A DNA stretch of 64,000 bases from Algoriphagus machipongonensis (GCF_000166275.1 NZ_CM001023.1:4384501-4448500); one strand, 5' to 3'. Shown: positions 1-11,649, numbered from the stretch's first letter. Notes: a model not told the origin generated them from the sequence alone. Translations and numbers: made by a program.

Positions 1-2142
1 AGATCGGTAATCCAGTAAGTTGTTCATATACTTATAATAAACCTCTGTTGAGAATTCTAGCTGATTTTTAGCCATATTTCTATAATATCCAAGGGAAGCT
101 TGCCCGCCAGTTTGCGGTTTGATATAGGTATCACTGAGTTTCCACGAATCTGTTGGAGCAATTGAGGAGGAATTAGATAACAAATGGATGTTTTGCCTCA
201 TGGTATTAAAGCCAAATTTCAGAGACGATTGATTGTTTAGCGTATACCTTCCAGAAACTCTAAATTCCGGGCCATGGTAGGTCTGTACAGATTCTCCCTT
301 CCCATAACTCCTTTCACCAGTTACATTGCTTTCAGTAATGGGTTCCCCAGGCACATACTCCTTAACGTTTAATGGCCCCAACAATCGATAAAACATGTAC
401 CTTCCTCCATAGCTAAAAGAGAGGTTTTCATTGACAGTGAATTCATCTCCGATAAAAATAGATATCTCTTGAGCATTTTCTTCTTGGAGCTCCTGATCAA
501 TCACTATAGATTCTGGACCATAGGGACGATTAGTACCTGGATTTAAGGAATACTGGATCCCGTGTACTCCAAACTTAAGGATGTGATTTTCACTTTTTCT
601 ATACTCGAAATCAGCCCTAATAAAAAGTTGATTGACGTCAAAACCAAAATCAAAGGAGTTTAGTGGGTTGTCCTGCCCAATAATCCCAAATTCGTAACTA
701 TCCTGTCCAACTGTCAGCTTTCCCTCCAGTGCATCATTAAAATAATGTTGCCAAGCCAGAGAAAGGTTTAAGTTTTGGTAGGAATAAGAAGTATCAGGGT
801 CAAATCGAAATTTGTCCCTACTGAAATAACTCGTTAATTCGATGGTATTATTATCATTGATCTCATGTTGAATGTTTGCATTGATATCATAAAATGATAT
901 TGCACTTCCATTCAAATCTGCCTCATCATCCAATAGCTTTAAAGCCCAATCCGAGTAGGTTGACCTACCTCCTATAGCAAAAGTGGTTTTTTCGCCAATA
1001 GGTCCTTCAAAACCTAACCTACTGGTTAATATCCCTATTCCCCCACTACCTCCAAACTTTTCTTTTGAACCAAACTTGGGATCTACTTTTAATACGGAAG
1101 AGAGTCTTCCTCCATAGTTAACCGGAACAGAGCCTTTATACAATTCAACTCCGGAAATGATGTCAGCATTGAAAGCAGAGAAAAAGCCAAAGGCATGTGT
1201 GGGGTTAAACACGGTTGAATTTCCGTAAAGTATCAAGTTTTGATCAGCAGCTCCCCCTCTTACATTAAAGCCCGTTGTAGCTTCCCCTACGGTGTTGACG
1301 CCTGGCATGGTGAGAATACCGCGAAGTACATCCACCTCTCCCATTACAGCTGGTAGCCTCTTCACATCAGCTACACTGATAGATTGAACTCCCATGTCCA
1401 ATTTATTAATATGAGATAATGCCCCAGAACTAACGACTACCTCATCTAGAGAAAGTACGTTTTCTTCAATACTCATATTAAGTACCCCGTCCCCTTTAAG
1501 GTCAATTTGCCTTTGCTCTTGGAACCCTCCGATATTTTGAATCCAAATGGTATGTCTACCTTTTGGTAGTGTCAATCGATATTTTCCTTCCTTATTTGTA
1601 ACTACCTGTGTATAGTTAACTTTTTCTAAAACCACAGCTCCATTCATCGGATTCCCCGATTCAACACTAGTCACTACGCCACTTAAAACCGCCGTTGGTG
1701 ATTCTGGATTTTCATTTGCCTTACCAATGATAAACCTCTTATTCTTATCAAATGCTCCTAGTGTATCATTAGCATTTGATTGAACTTCCTGCCTTTCTTG
1801 GACCATAAAATAGTCGGCAGGAAAATCCACATATATTTTACTACCCTTTGAAATCCAAATTCTCTTCGAATTATCAATAGAGTAAGTAAGCCCAGTATTA
1901 GACAATATTTCTCTTAGAAGAGCCCCAATATCAGAATCATTGGCTTGAAGATTCACTTGGATTTCCTCTACATCAGAGTTTTTATAGTAAAGTTTAAAAG
2001 GAGTTTCTGACTCTATTTTCTCGGCAAACCTTTCAAAGGACATACCTAAAAAAGTACCTGAAATTTTTTGGGAATTGGTGTTTTGAGCTTGAGCAAAAGA
2101 AAAACAGCAAATAAAACTGACAAGAAGTAAAACCTTTCTCAT
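1..2142 (-). CDS. TonB-dependent receptor with STN and carboxypeptidase-like domains (3' part missing)
   Basis: Open frame of 714 codons with no stop before the window edge, so the C-terminal part of the beta-barrel is missing. A signal peptide (residues 1-20, ending near AQAQ) is followed by an STN domain (about 32-98), a carboxypeptidase-regulatory-like beta-sandwich (about 150-235), then a plug domain containing DEVVVSSG, GVNTVGEATTGFNVRGG and ELYKGSVPVNYGGRLSS. Receptors of this type take up ligands across the outer membrane using TonB energy; STN domains often signal to an anti-sigma factor, but no sigma/anti-sigma pair is visible here. The ATG overlaps the stop of the upstream gene as ATGA (2139-2142), indicating translational coupling. 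Substrate unknown. Confidence 0.88.
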   Translation of the reverse strand, partial: MRKVLLLVSFICCFSFAQAQNTNSQKISGTFLGMSFERFAEKIESETPFKLYYKNSDVEEIQVNLQANDSDIGALLREILSNTGLTYSIDNSKRIWISKGSKIYVDFPADYFMVQERQEVQSNANDTLGAFDKNKRFIIGKANENPESPTAVLSGVVTSVESGNPMNGAVVLEKVNYTQVVTNKEGKYRLTLPKGRHTIWIQNIGGFQEQRQIDLKGDGVLNMSIEENVLSLDEVVVSSGALSHINKLDMGVQSISVADVKRLPAVMGEVDVLRGILTMPGVNTVGEATTGFNVRGGAADQNLILYGNSTVFNPTHAFGFFSAFNADIISGVELYKGSVPVNYGGRLSSVLKVDPKFGSKEKFGGSGGIGILTSRLGFEGPIGEKTTFAIGGRSTYSDWALKLLDDEADLNGSAISFYDINANIQHEINDNNTIELTSYFSRDKFRFDPDTSYSYQNLNLSLAWQHYFNDALEGKLTVGQDSYEFGIIGQDNPLNSFDFGFDVNQLFIRADFEYRKSENHILKFGVHGIQYSLNPGTNRPYGPESIVIDQELQEENAQEISIFIGDEFTVNENLSFSYGGRYMFYRLLGPLNVKEYVPGEPITESNVTGERSYGKGESVQTYHGPEFRVSGRYTLNNQSSLKFGFNTMRQNIHLLSNSSSIAPTDSWKLSDTYIKPQTGGQASLGYYRNMAKNQLEFSTEVYYKYMNNLLDYRS

Positions 2143-2861
2143 TCAAAAAATCCTTTAAATTCCTCTTGTTTATTTTCTCTAAACCTAGCTAATTCTAAAA
2201 TGTATTTTTCTTTCTCTAAGGCAAAATATAAGCCCTTATCCTTTAGGTGTTTTTTTATTTCCTTTTTATTCAACCCTAAACTCTTAATGGCCTGCTTCTT
2301 CTTTCTTATCACCTCAAAATCTCCATCAAACCAATAAAAGTATTCTTTATCCTCATTAAAGACATGGGTGTATTTCCCAACTTCTTTGACAGGATCAAGC
2401 GTTTTATAATGTTTTATCAGCACTTTTATCTCCCCATCTTTGATTACTTGATAGAAACCATTTTCATGATGGACATAAGAATCTTCTCTCTCGAATCTCC
2501 TAAAAATATAGCCTCCTTCTAATTGAAACTCTTCTACCTTTTCAGGCTTAATCAAGATTTTTTGTCGGTAAACTGGATGAAATGTTACCAGTTCATCTAA
2601 ATGCTCATCGTACAATAGCTGTACTCCAGTATATTGGATTTCATTAATGGAAAGTTTACCCTCGTCAAAAGTCCTGACTTGAAAATACGGGTTGCCTTCA
2701 TAGTTTACAGGAGCCTCCCCATATTGTCCTCCGGTAATCAGTTCCTGAAAGTAGGGTAATTGATCTTTATATAAAGAAAGAAATGATTGATTCTGAGCTG
2801 AAATTTGGGCAGCCCACATAAAAATCAAGACAAATGGAATAAAAAACTTTACTTTTAACAT
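2139..2861 (-). CDS. Secreted protein of unknown function, coupled to a TonB receptor
   Basis: 240 aa with a Sec signal peptide (hydrophobic residues about 5-20, cleavage near ISAQ). The mature part is about 215 residues, rich in Lys, Glu and aromatics, with no Cys and no motif I recognise; the C-terminal third is highly charged (about 185-240). Its TGA overlaps the ATG of the downstream receptor gene, so the two are almost certainly co-transcribed and co-translated. A periplasmic or outer-membrane accessory role for that receptor is an inference from coupling only. It is not a FecR-type anti-sigma factor as far as I can see, having no internal membrane segment. Confidence 0.75.
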   Translation of the reverse strand: MLKVKFFIPFVLIFMWAAQISAQNQSFLSLYKDQLPYFQELITGGQYGEAPVNYEGNPYFQVRTFDEGKLSINEIQYTGVQLLYDEHLDELVTFHPVYRQKILIKPEKVEEFQLEGGYIFRRFEREDSYVHHENGFYQVIKDGEIKVLIKHYKTLDPVKEVGKYTHVFNEDKEYFYWFDGDFEVIRKKKQAIKSLGLNKKEIKKHLKDKGLYFALEKEKYILELARFRENKQEEFKGFFE

Positions 2862-2969
2862 AAGATCAATACGATATTATCGCAATTGTATTGGATTTGG
2901 CAAACAATGTAATAAACGGTAATTTATTTATTTAGACGGACTAATTTTAAATTTATTCATAATCCCAAA

Positions 2970-3881
2970 ATGAAAAGACGAAATATATTAAAATCTCTTG
3001 CACTTGCACCTGCAGCATTAGCTGTATCACCCACATTCGCAAAAGCCTCAGAACTAAAGAATGTAAAATATAAGTATAGTTTAAACACTAGCACAATTCG
3101 TGGACAAAAATTAAGTCTTAGCGAAATAATTGAAACTTCCTCTAAAGCAGGGTATGATGGTCTTGAAATATGGATTTCAGAAATAGAAACTTACCTAGGG
3201 TCTGGAAAAAGCCTATCCTCCCTAAAGACTGTCTTAAGTGACGCTAAACAAACACCGTTCAATGCGATAGGCTTTGCCCCGTGGATGGCTCAAGACCCAC
3301 AGAAATCAAAACAAGGCTTTGCTCAGATGGAGAAAGAAATGGGAATGCTGGCAGATATTGGCTGTACAAGGATTGCTGCTCCTGCAATAGGTGCTGAGGG
3401 TGAAATCAATGTTCAGGAATCCGCAGAGAAATATTCTCAGTTGATTGATTTGGGAAAAAAAATAGGAGTTATGCCTCAGCTGGAATTTTGGGGAGCTTTT
3501 GGACCTTTCCATAATTTAAGTCAATGCCTTTCGGTAGCTGTAGCTGCCAATAATCCAGACACTAAAATTTTACCAGATGTATATCACTTATTTAGAGGGG
3601 GATCGGGTTTTAATGCGCTAAAACTTTTAAGCAGTGATGCATTTGATATTATCCATGTCAATGATGTTCCTTCAGGAATTGCTGTTGAAGATCTTCAAGA
3701 CAAAGATAGAGTCTATCCTGGGGACGGAATTGCACCTTACGATGTGATAACTGAGACTTTGGGTGGTATGTCTGGAACTAAAATTCTATCCTTAGAACTT
3801 TTCAACCCAACGTATTACCAACAAGACGCTTTAGAAGTTGCCAAAACAGGACTGAAGAAGACAAAAGAAATGTTTCTCTAG
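2970..3881 (+). CDS. Tat-exported sugar phosphate isomerase/epimerase-like TIM-barrel protein
   Basis: 303 aa. The N-terminus has a twin-arginine motif (KRRNILKSL, residues 2-10) and an Ala-rich stretch ending near FAKA, which predicts Tat export. The remainder is an AP-endonuclease-2-like xylose-isomerase TIM barrel: LEIW (65-68), E172 in QLEFWG, D203 in LPDVYH, H229 in IIHVND and E276 in LSLELF are the likely metal ligands. Members of this family isomerise or epimerise sugars and related polyols, and Bacteroidota often encode exported versions in carbohydrate loci; the substrate here is unknown. The gene converges on cysM and the two stop codons share the palindrome CTAG. Confidence 0.85.
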   Translation: MKRRNILKSLALAPAALAVSPTFAKASELKNVKYKYSLNTSTIRGQKLSLSEIIETSSKAGYDGLEIWISEIETYLGSGKSLSSLKTVLSDAKQTPFNAIGFAPWMAQDPQKSKQGFAQMEKEMGMLADIGCTRIAAPAIGAEGEINVQESAEKYSQLIDLGKKIGVMPQLEFWGAFGPFHNLSQCLSVAVAANNPDTKILPDVYHLFRGGSGFNALKLLSSDAFDIIHVNDVPSGIAVEDLQDKDRVYPGDGIAPYDVITETLGGMSGTKILSLELFNPTYYQQDALEVAKTGLKKTKEMFL

Positions 3882-4759
3882 GCAAAGAGATCGGAACTCA
3901 AATAGCGGTCTCCCCTATCACAAGTAATGCAAACAATTACCCCTTCTTCTAGGGTTTGGGAAAGTTTGATGGCTGCATGAAGTGCTCCACCACTGCTCAT
4001 ACCAGCAAGTATTCCTTCTTCTTTAGCCATCCTCCTGGTCATCTCTGTCGCCTCTTCCTGGCTGACATCAATTACCTGATCTACTCTGGAAGCATCGAAG
4101 ATTGCAGGTAAAAATTCAGGCGACCATCTCCTAATACCTGGAATGCTAGATCCATCTGTCGGTTGTGTTCCTACAATTTGAATAGATGGATTTTGCTCTT
4201 TGAGATACATGGAAACTCCCATGATCGTTCCAGTGGTACCCATGGCTGAGACAAAATGAGTTACTTCACCTTGGGTGTCATTCCAGATTTCTGGACCTGT
4301 CGTTTTATAGTGTGCTAGAAAGTTGTCGTCATTACCAAATTGATTAAGCATGAAGTAACCTTCTTCTTTTTGCATTTTTTCAGCAAGTGTCCTAGAATAT
4401 TCAATCGTTTTGGAAGCAGGGGTCAAAATCACGTTGGCTCCATAAGCTTCCATTGACAAAACTCGCTCTTTGGTAGAATTATCAGGCATAATCAGTGTCA
4501 TATCCAGTCCCATCACTTTAGCAATCATAGCTAATGCAATCCCGGTATTGCCACTGGTGGCTTCAACAAGCTTATCTCCTTTTTTGATATCTCCCCTTTC
4601 CAAAGCCGATTTGATCATATTATATGCCGCACGATCCTTAACGCTGCCACCAGGGTTTTGACCTTCCAGCTTACAATAGATTTTTACTTTCGGATTGACC
4701 GGGATGTTCTCAAGTTCGATTAATGGAGTATTTCCTACTAATTCAAATAGCTTCATCAT
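3878..4759 (-). CDS. cysM: Cysteine synthase B (O-acetylserine sulfhydrylase)
   Basis: Makes cysteine from O-acetylserine and sulfide or thiosulfate in the cytoplasm. The start MMKLFELVGNTPLI gives 293 aa, the normal CysM length; a longer frame begins at a GTG 90 bases upstream but lies inside cysE. PLP lysine K41 sits in GGSVKDR; the phosphate-binding SGNTGIALA and GTTGTIMG loops and a C-terminal SSGGALHAA are present. The start lies inside the last codons of cysE (17-bp overlap), so the substrate-making and substrate-using steps are coupled. CysM is preferred over CysK because of length and overall motif pattern, with moderate certainty. Confidence 0.93.
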   Translation of the reverse strand: MMKLFELVGNTPLIELENIPVNPKVKIYCKLEGQNPGGSVKDRAAYNMIKSALERGDIKKGDKLVEATSGNTGIALAMIAKVMGLDMTLIMPDNSTKERVLSMEAYGANVILTPASKTIEYSRTLAEKMQKEEGYFMLNQFGNDDNFLAHYKTTGPEIWNDTQGEVTHFVSAMGTTGTIMGVSMYLKEQNPSIQIVGTQPTDGSSIPGIRRWSPEFLPAIFDASRVDQVIDVSQEEATEMTRRMAKEEGILAGMSSGGALHAAIKLSQTLEEGVIVCITCDRGDRYLSSDLFA

Positions 4760-5588
4760 TGTCATTTTTGAAGACATACATATCTGTGACTTCGCTGCCA
4801 GAATGGTACATCTGAGTCTGATAATAGACCTTACTTCCGGAAGGAACACTTTTAGTTAGCCAAACATTCCCACCTACAGTGCTGTTTTCCCCAATCACTG
4901 TTTTTCCACCCAGAATTGTTGCTCCTGAGTAAATCACCACATGATCTTCAATGGTAGGATGTCGTTTGATATCAGCATCTTCTTTATTGACACTTAATGC
5001 CCCTAAAGTAACCCCCTGATAAATTTTTACATGGTTTCCGATCACTGTGGTCTCTCCAATCACTACACCTGTCCCATGATCTATGCAGAAATGCTGCCCT
5101 ATTTTTGCACCGGGATGGATCTCAATTCCAGTTTTACTGTGTGCCAACTCTGAAATCATTCTTGGAATTAATGAAATTCCCAAACTATGAAGTGAGTGTG
5201 CTATACGATAGGCTGAAATCGCATAGAATCCCGGATAACTTCGAAGTATTTCATTTCTGGATTTTGCTGCTGGATCTCCCTCGTATATAGCATCTACATC
5301 CTGTTGTATCCATGTATAGACTTTCTCTAAACCCTCAAAAAAAGATTTAGCCAGCGCCTCTCCGTCTCCTTTATGCAAGTGGACATTTCTTTTCAACACA
5401 TCTGAAAGGGTATGCTGAAGTTTATTGATTTTATCCTCAATTTCTGATTTCTCCTTGATTTTACTCAAAGCATGTTCAGGAAAAAGCAGACCTAAAAGCT
5501 CCTCAAAAAACCCATGGATAACTTTGGGTGAAGGGCAATCCGAACAATCTAAATGTGCCTGATGGATTTTATTAATAAAAGAATTCAT
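4743..5588 (-). CDS. cysE: Serine O-acetyltransferase
   Basis: 281 aa. Converts serine and acetyl-CoA to O-acetylserine, the first step of cysteine synthesis. The N-terminal helical domain (1-140) is followed by a left-handed beta-helix of hexapeptide repeats (about 150-250): GIEIHPGAKIG, FCIDHGTGVVIGET with probable catalytic H171, and VKIYQGVTLGALS. The gene lies 21 bp downstream of a small outer-membrane protein gene and overlaps cysM, so a cysE-cysM cysteine operon is clear. The C-terminal tail (about 262-281) is divergent, as is usual for the family, where it mediates binding to cysteine synthase. Confidence 0.95.
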   Translation of the reverse strand: MNSFINKIHQAHLDCSDCPSPKVIHGFFEELLGLLFPEHALSKIKEKSEIEDKINKLQHTLSDVLKRNVHLHKGDGEALAKSFFEGLEKVYTWIQQDVDAIYEGDPAAKSRNEILRSYPGFYAISAYRIAHSLHSLGISLIPRMISELAHSKTGIEIHPGAKIGQHFCIDHGTGVVIGETTVIGNHVKIYQGVTLGALSVNKEDADIKRHPTIEDHVVIYSGATILGGKTVIGENSTVGGNVWLTKSVPSGSKVYYQTQMYHSGSEVTDMYVFKNDNDEAI

Positions 5589-5609
5589 GAATTGGGATTT
5601 AGTGCACTA

Positions 5610-6155
5610 TTAAAGTACAAAACCAACCCTGATCACATAAGGTTCAGCGTAGGGTGACCTTAAATTATCATGCAGGACATTATATAGAAATGTGAAGTTA
5701 GCTCCTCCTCTAGGACCAAAAGGAGCAAAATAACCTCCTCCTAGAAATAGTGAGTTAGCCCATATTCTTTCAAATTCATCAGTGAGGAGATTATAATTGT
5801 CAAAATTGAGTCGCTCGTACTCACCATGAACAAAGATATTTGGAAGTACATTGTATCGGGTAAAGATCCTCCCCCCATAAGATGAGCTCTCTCCTCCATA
5901 GTATCGCTTATCATTGAAATACTGATAGGTTATTCCCAGTCCTGAAGAAAGCTTTGGAGTGATCATAACCCCTACCAAAGGGGAAATATCTAATAAAGTC
6001 ACTGTACCAAACTGCATCCCAAAGTTTCCTCCGAAATACAATCTATCTTTAAAGGGTATAGAATCAGAGTAAATCTCTCGCTGTGCATTTGCAGCGAAAT
6101 GCATTGAAAAAACCAATAAGAATACGAGTAGAATTTTATTTTTTAACGATAACAT
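5610..6155 (-). CDS. Small outer-membrane beta-barrel-like protein, function unknown
   Basis: 181 aa with a clear signal peptide (hydrophobic 8-20, cleavage near ANAQ). The mature part has alternating polar and aromatic segments rich in Gly, Tyr and Phe (RLYFGGNFGMQFG, GLGITYQYF, FLGGGYFAPFG), ending in VIRVGFVL; together these are typical of an 8-stranded outer-membrane barrel. Function is not recognisable. Its ATG lies 20 bp inside the end of the ftsB-like gene, and cysE follows 21 bp downstream, so it is in the middle of a minus-strand operon. Assignment as an envelope protein is inference from composition. Confidence 0.75.
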   Translation of the reverse strand: MLSLKNKILLVFLLVFSMHFAANAQREIYSDSIPFKDRLYFGGNFGMQFGTVTLLDISPLVGVMITPKLSSGLGITYQYFNDKRYYGGESSSYGGRIFTRYNVLPNIFVHGEYERLNFDNYNLLTDEFERIWANSLFLGGGYFAPFGPRGGANFTFLYNVLHDNLRSPYAEPYVIRVGFVL

Positions 6156-6423
6156 AGAGATCTTCAGTCTTCTTCTTCATGAGATACTTTTCACGTGCAA
6201 ACTTCTCTAAAAGTTCAGGATTACTCATTAACTCCTCTCTTTCTTCCTTAATTTCCTCTTTTCTCTCCTGATAAAATTCCTTTTGATCTGAAAGCTCACT
6301 TAGCTTGCTACTTAACCTAAACTGGTTCACTACATTATTAGAATCTATAAAAACCATCCAAAAGACAAAGAATAAGGTCCCGAGTACATAAAAATTTTTG
6401 GTGTATTTAAGATATTTGCTCAT
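6136..6423 (-). CDS. Septum formation initiator (FtsB/DivIC family)
   Basis: 95 aa from the ATG at MSKYLKYTKNF; an in-frame TTG 36 bases upstream is less likely because it lies close to the eno terminator. One membrane segment (about residues 12-27, VLGTLFFVFWMVFI) is followed by a coiled coil (about 35-75) rich in Lys and Glu, and by the family signature PELLEKFAREKYLMKK. FtsB/DivIC proteins sit in the divisome and bridge FtsQ and FtsL. Position just downstream of eno is a widely conserved arrangement. The gene overlaps the next one by 20 bp. Confidence 0.88.
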   Translation of the reverse strand: MSKYLKYTKNFYVLGTLFFVFWMVFIDSNNVVNQFRLSSKLSELSDQKEFYQERKEEIKEEREELMSNPELLEKFAREKYLMKKKTEDLYVIVKK

Positions 6424-6468
6424 GGGAGATTGGATGAAAATTCTATTGACAAGGTACAAAAATGATGC

Positions 6469-6498
6469 AAAAAAAAAGCAGCCTTAAAAGGCTGCTTT
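6469..6498 (-). terminator. Intrinsic terminator after eno
   Basis: On the minus strand an 11-bp inverted repeat (AAAGCAGCCTT/AAGGCTGCTTT with a 2-base loop, or a shorter stem with a larger loop) is followed by a run of nine T. It lies 20 bp past the eno stop and ends the carA-eno transcript before the ftsB-like gene. Confidence 0.85.
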
Positions 6499-6518
6499 CA
6501 AAATAAGGTGAGATCGTC

Positions 6519-8914
<2,396 letters not shown>

Positions 8915-8930
8915 TTTCTAGAAAGTTGCC

Positions 8931-8938
8931 CAAAGTTA
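8931..8938 (-). promoter_or_regulatory. Probable carA promoter, -7 box
   Basis: The minus strand reads TAACTTTG, matching the Bacteroidota -7 consensus TAnnTTTG, just upstream of the carA ATG and after the rplQ terminator. No TTTG is present 19 bases further upstream, so only half of the consensus is met. Confidence 0.45.
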
Positions 8939-8975
8939 AAGATTTATTGGGAAGGAAGATAAATGGAATGGGTAT

Positions 8976-9009
8976 AAAAAAAGGATTGAACAAAAGTCCA
9001 ATCCTTTTT
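8976..9009 (-). terminator. Intrinsic terminator ending the ribosomal protein block
   Basis: Inverted repeat AAAAAGGATTG/CAATCCTTTTT with a 10-base loop, 22 bp beyond the rplQ stop. On the minus strand it is followed by a T-run, and because the stem is flanked by A/T on both sides it could work in both directions. Confidence 0.85.
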
Positions 9010-9031
9010 AATATCTAAGTCAACAATCAAC

Positions 9032-9577
9032 TTATTTTTTTTCTTCAGTTTCACCTTCAGATGAATCAGCAGAAGCTTCTGGAGCTTTTGGCTCTTCAGT
9101 TTTAGCTTCAGGCGTGCTTTCTGCTTTTGTTTCAGCAGCAGCTTCATCTTTTTTGCCAGAACTTCTTCTAGATCTTCTAGTAGTTTTCTTAGTTGGCTTC
9201 GCATCTTTCAACATCAATTCGTTGAAATCTACTAACTCAATGATACACATCTCGGCATTATCACCTAGACGGAATCCAGTTTTGATGATACGAGTGTATC
9301 CTCCTGGACGTGTACCTACTTTTGCAATAACTTCTCCGAAAAGAGCGATGATAGCTTCTTTATTTTTCAGGTAAGAGAATGCAATTCTTCTGTTATGAGT
9401 AGTATCTTCTTTTGCTCTGGAAACCAATGGCTCCACATATTTCTTCAATTCTTTAGCCTTGGCAAGCGTAGTTGTAATACGCTTGTGAAGAATCAGGGAA
9501 GTGGCCATGTTGGAAAGCATAGCCTTCCTATGAGCGGCTTTCCTACCAAGGTGGTTAAATTTCTTACCGTGTCTCAT
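9032..9577 (-). CDS. rplQ: Ribosomal protein L17 with charged C-terminal extension
   Basis: 181 aa. Residues 1-120 are a standard L17 ([39 protein letters not shown]). After about 120, a low-complexity tail rich in Ala, Glu, Lys and Ser adds about 55 residues; such tails are known in Bacteroidota L17 and their role is unclear. It lies 6 bp after rpoA and is the last gene of the S10-spc-alpha cluster. Confidence 0.97.
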   Translation of the reverse strand: MRHGKKFNHLGRKAAHRKAMLSNMATSLILHKRITTTLAKAKELKKYVEPLVSRAKEDTTHNRRIAFSYLKNKEAIIALFGEVIAKVGTRPGGYTRIIKTGFRLGDNAEMCIIELVDFNELMLKDAKPTKKTTRRSRRSSGKKDEAAAETKAESTPEAKTEEPKAPEASADSSEGETEEKK

Positions 9578-9583
9578 CGTTAT

Positions 9584-10573
9584 TTATTCTTCATCAAGTT
9601 TATACTTAGAAATATCCATCCCGAAGGTCAGACCTTTCTCTTGGATAAGCTGCTCCAGCTCGGCAAGGGATTTCTTACCAAAGTTTCTGAATTTCATCAT
9701 GTCAGAAATTTCAAGTTTGGCAAGGTCACCAAGAGTTTTTACATCAGCAGCTTTAAGACAGTTGAATGCACGAACAGAAAGATCTAGATCGCTCAAAGAT
9801 GTCTTAAGAAGCTTTCTCATATGCAAGAACTCCTCATCGATTGGTTCTGGCTCAGCGATTCCAGTGGAATCAAGGACCATTGTTTGATCAGAGAACAACA
9901 TGAAGTGTTGGATCAGGATTTTAGCAGACTCCTGAAGTGCTTTCTCCGGGTGGATTGAGCCATCAGTAGATACTTCCAAGATCAACTTTTCAAAGTCAGT
10001 CTTCTGTTCAACACGGGTATTCTCAACGCTATACTTTACATTTTTGATTGGTGTAAAGATGGCATCGATGGCGATTTGCCCGAACACCTGTTCTTTTGGT
10101 TTGGATTCTTCAGCTGGTAAATAGCCTCTTCCTTTTTCGACAGTAATCTCAATCTCAAAGTTTTTAGACTCGTCGATATGACAAATCACCAAATCTGGGT
10201 TTAAGATTTCGAATGAAGAAGTGAACTTAGCAATGTCTCCAGCAGTGAACACAGACTGATTTTTGATCTCTACAGTGATTTTTCCGTCAAATGCTTCATG
10301 CACTTTCTTGAATCTCACTTGCTTCAGATTCAAAATAATATCGGTCACATCTTCAACAACACCTTCGATGGTAGAAAACTCATGCAACACTCCAGGTATC
10401 TTAATGGATGTGATGGCATAACCTTCCAACGAAGAAAGCAAAATTCTCCTTAAGGCGTTACCGATAGTAACTCCATAGCCTTTTTCTAGTGGTTTGAAAG
10501 TAAACAAGCCATGGAAGTCATCGGCTTTTTCCATTACCACTTTTTCGGGCATTTGAAATGCTAGTATGGACAT
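9584..10573 (-). CDS. rpoA: RNA polymerase alpha subunit
   Basis: 329 aa. The N-terminal domain (about 1-235) carries the dimer and beta/beta-prime contacts ([27 protein letters not shown] region near 27-50); after a short linker, the C-terminal domain (about 250-320) has the helix-hairpin-helix region [20 protein letters not shown]. It initiates polymerase assembly and contacts activators and upstream promoter DNA. Located between rpsD (38 bp upstream) and rplQ (6 bp downstream), the standard alpha-operon order. Confidence 0.98.
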   Translation of the reverse strand: MSILAFQMPEKVVMEKADDFHGLFTFKPLEKGYGVTIGNALRRILLSSLEGYAITSIKIPGVLHEFSTIEGVVEDVTDIILNLKQVRFKKVHEAFDGKITVEIKNQSVFTAGDIAKFTSSFEILNPDLVICHIDESKNFEIEITVEKGRGYLPAEESKPKEQVFGQIAIDAIFTPIKNVKYSVENTRVEQKTDFEKLILEVSTDGSIHPEKALQESAKILIQHFMLFSDQTMVLDSTGIAEPEPIDEEFLHMRKLLKTSLSDLDLSVRAFNCLKAADVKTLGDLAKLEISDMMKFRNFGKKSLAELEQLIQEKGLTFGMDISKYKLDEE

Positions 10574-10611
10574 ATATCTTGTTCTTTTTTTAAAAGCTGA
10601 AAATAGTAAAA

Positions 10612-11217
10612 TTACTTAGAGTAAAGTTCGACAATGAGTTGTTCCTTGACATTCTCTGGAATATCATCTCTGGAAGGTACACTGACGAATTTGCCGGACA
10701 AAGAAGCGCCATCCCACTCTAACCAGGAATATTTATTAGCACCTCTACCAGCCAAACTATTGGTAATCGCTTCTAAAGATTTAGATCTCTCTCTAACAGA
10801 AACAATATCACCAGGCTTCAAAGAATAGGAAGGAATATTTACCAATTCACCATTTACAAGGATATGCTTGTGCGAAACTAGTTGTCTAGCACCTCTTCTT
10901 GTAGGAGAAATTCCCATTCTGTATACGGTATTATCCAATCTAGCTTCAAGAAGCTGAAGAAGGTTTTCACCGGTAATTCCAGATTTTCTGGAAGCAATAT
11001 CAAACATCTTTGCAAATTGTCTTTCCAAGATACCGTAGATGTATTTTGCTTTTTGCTTTTCAGCAAGCTGAATAGCATATTCAGACTGCTTCTTTCTTCT
11101 ACCTCTTCCGTGTTGTCCTGGAGGGTAGTTTTTCTTTTGAAGCGCCTTGCTATGCCCTTCGATAGGCTCGCCAAACTTTCTGGCGATCTTTGCTTTAGGA
11201 CCTGTATATCTAGCCAT
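10612..11217 (-). CDS. rpsD: Ribosomal protein S4
   Basis: 201 aa. Primary 16S rRNA binder of the small subunit. The N-terminus [16 protein letters not shown] and [17 protein letters not shown] are typical, and the S4 RNA-binding domain (about 90-155) includes [10 protein letters not shown] and [15 protein letters not shown]. There is no cysteine cluster in the N-terminal region, so this is the zinc-free form. In other bacteria S4 represses the alpha operon; whether that happens here cannot be seen. Confidence 0.98.
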   Translation of the reverse strand: MARYTGPKAKIARKFGEPIEGHSKALQKKNYPPGQHGRGRRKKQSEYAIQLAEKQKAKYIYGILERQFAKMFDIASRKSGITGENLLQLLEARLDNTVYRMGISPTRRGARQLVSHKHILVNGELVNIPSYSLKPGDIVSVRERSKSLEAITNSLAGRGANKYSWLEWDGASLSGKFVSVPSRDDIPENVKEQLIVELYSK

Positions 11218-11235
11218 TCTTTTACTAATTTAAAA

Positions 11236-11634
11236 TTAAACTCTTCTACGCTTAGGAGGACGACAACCGTTGTGTGGCATTGGAGTTACGTCTGTAATAG
11301 TCGTAACATCTAATCCTACGTTTTGCAACGTTCTGATCGCTGATTCACGACCAGACCCTGGACCTTTTACAAATACTTCGATTTTTCTCAAACCTAAGTC
11401 GTATGCTACTTGTCCGCAGTTTTGCGCCGCCATTTGTGCAGCGTAAGGAGTATTTTTCTTTGAACCTCTGAAACCCATTTTACCGGCAGAAGCCCAAGAT
11501 ATAACTTGACCTGCATTATTGGTAATAGAGATGATGATATTGTTGAAGGATGCTCTAATGTGAGCTTGACCTACAGCTTCTACCTTAACAACTCTTTTCT
11601 TACCTTTTGCTTTATCGTTTCTTTTCTGAGCCAT
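11236..11634 (-). CDS. rpsK: Ribosomal protein S11
   Basis: 132 aa. Platform protein of the 30S subunit near the Shine-Dalgarno-binding region of 16S rRNA. Motifs: [53 protein letters not shown], and the C-terminal [16 protein letters not shown]. Normal length. Lies 15 bp after rpsM and 18 bp before rpsD. Confidence 0.98.
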   Translation of the reverse strand: MAQKRNDKAKGKKRVVKVEAVGQAHIRASFNNIIISITNNAGQVISWASAGKMGFRGSKKNTPYAAQMAAQNCGQVAYDLGLRKIEVFVKGPGSGRESAIRTLQNVGLDVTTITDVTPMPHNGCRPPKRRRV

Positions 11635-11649
11635 AATCTAAATCAGGTT

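Noticed and set aside
8944..9204. 86-aa minus-strand ORF overlapping the rplQ tail
   Set aside because: Shadow frame of the low-complexity rplQ C-terminus; Lys/Leu-rich reading is a product of that repeat-like DNA.
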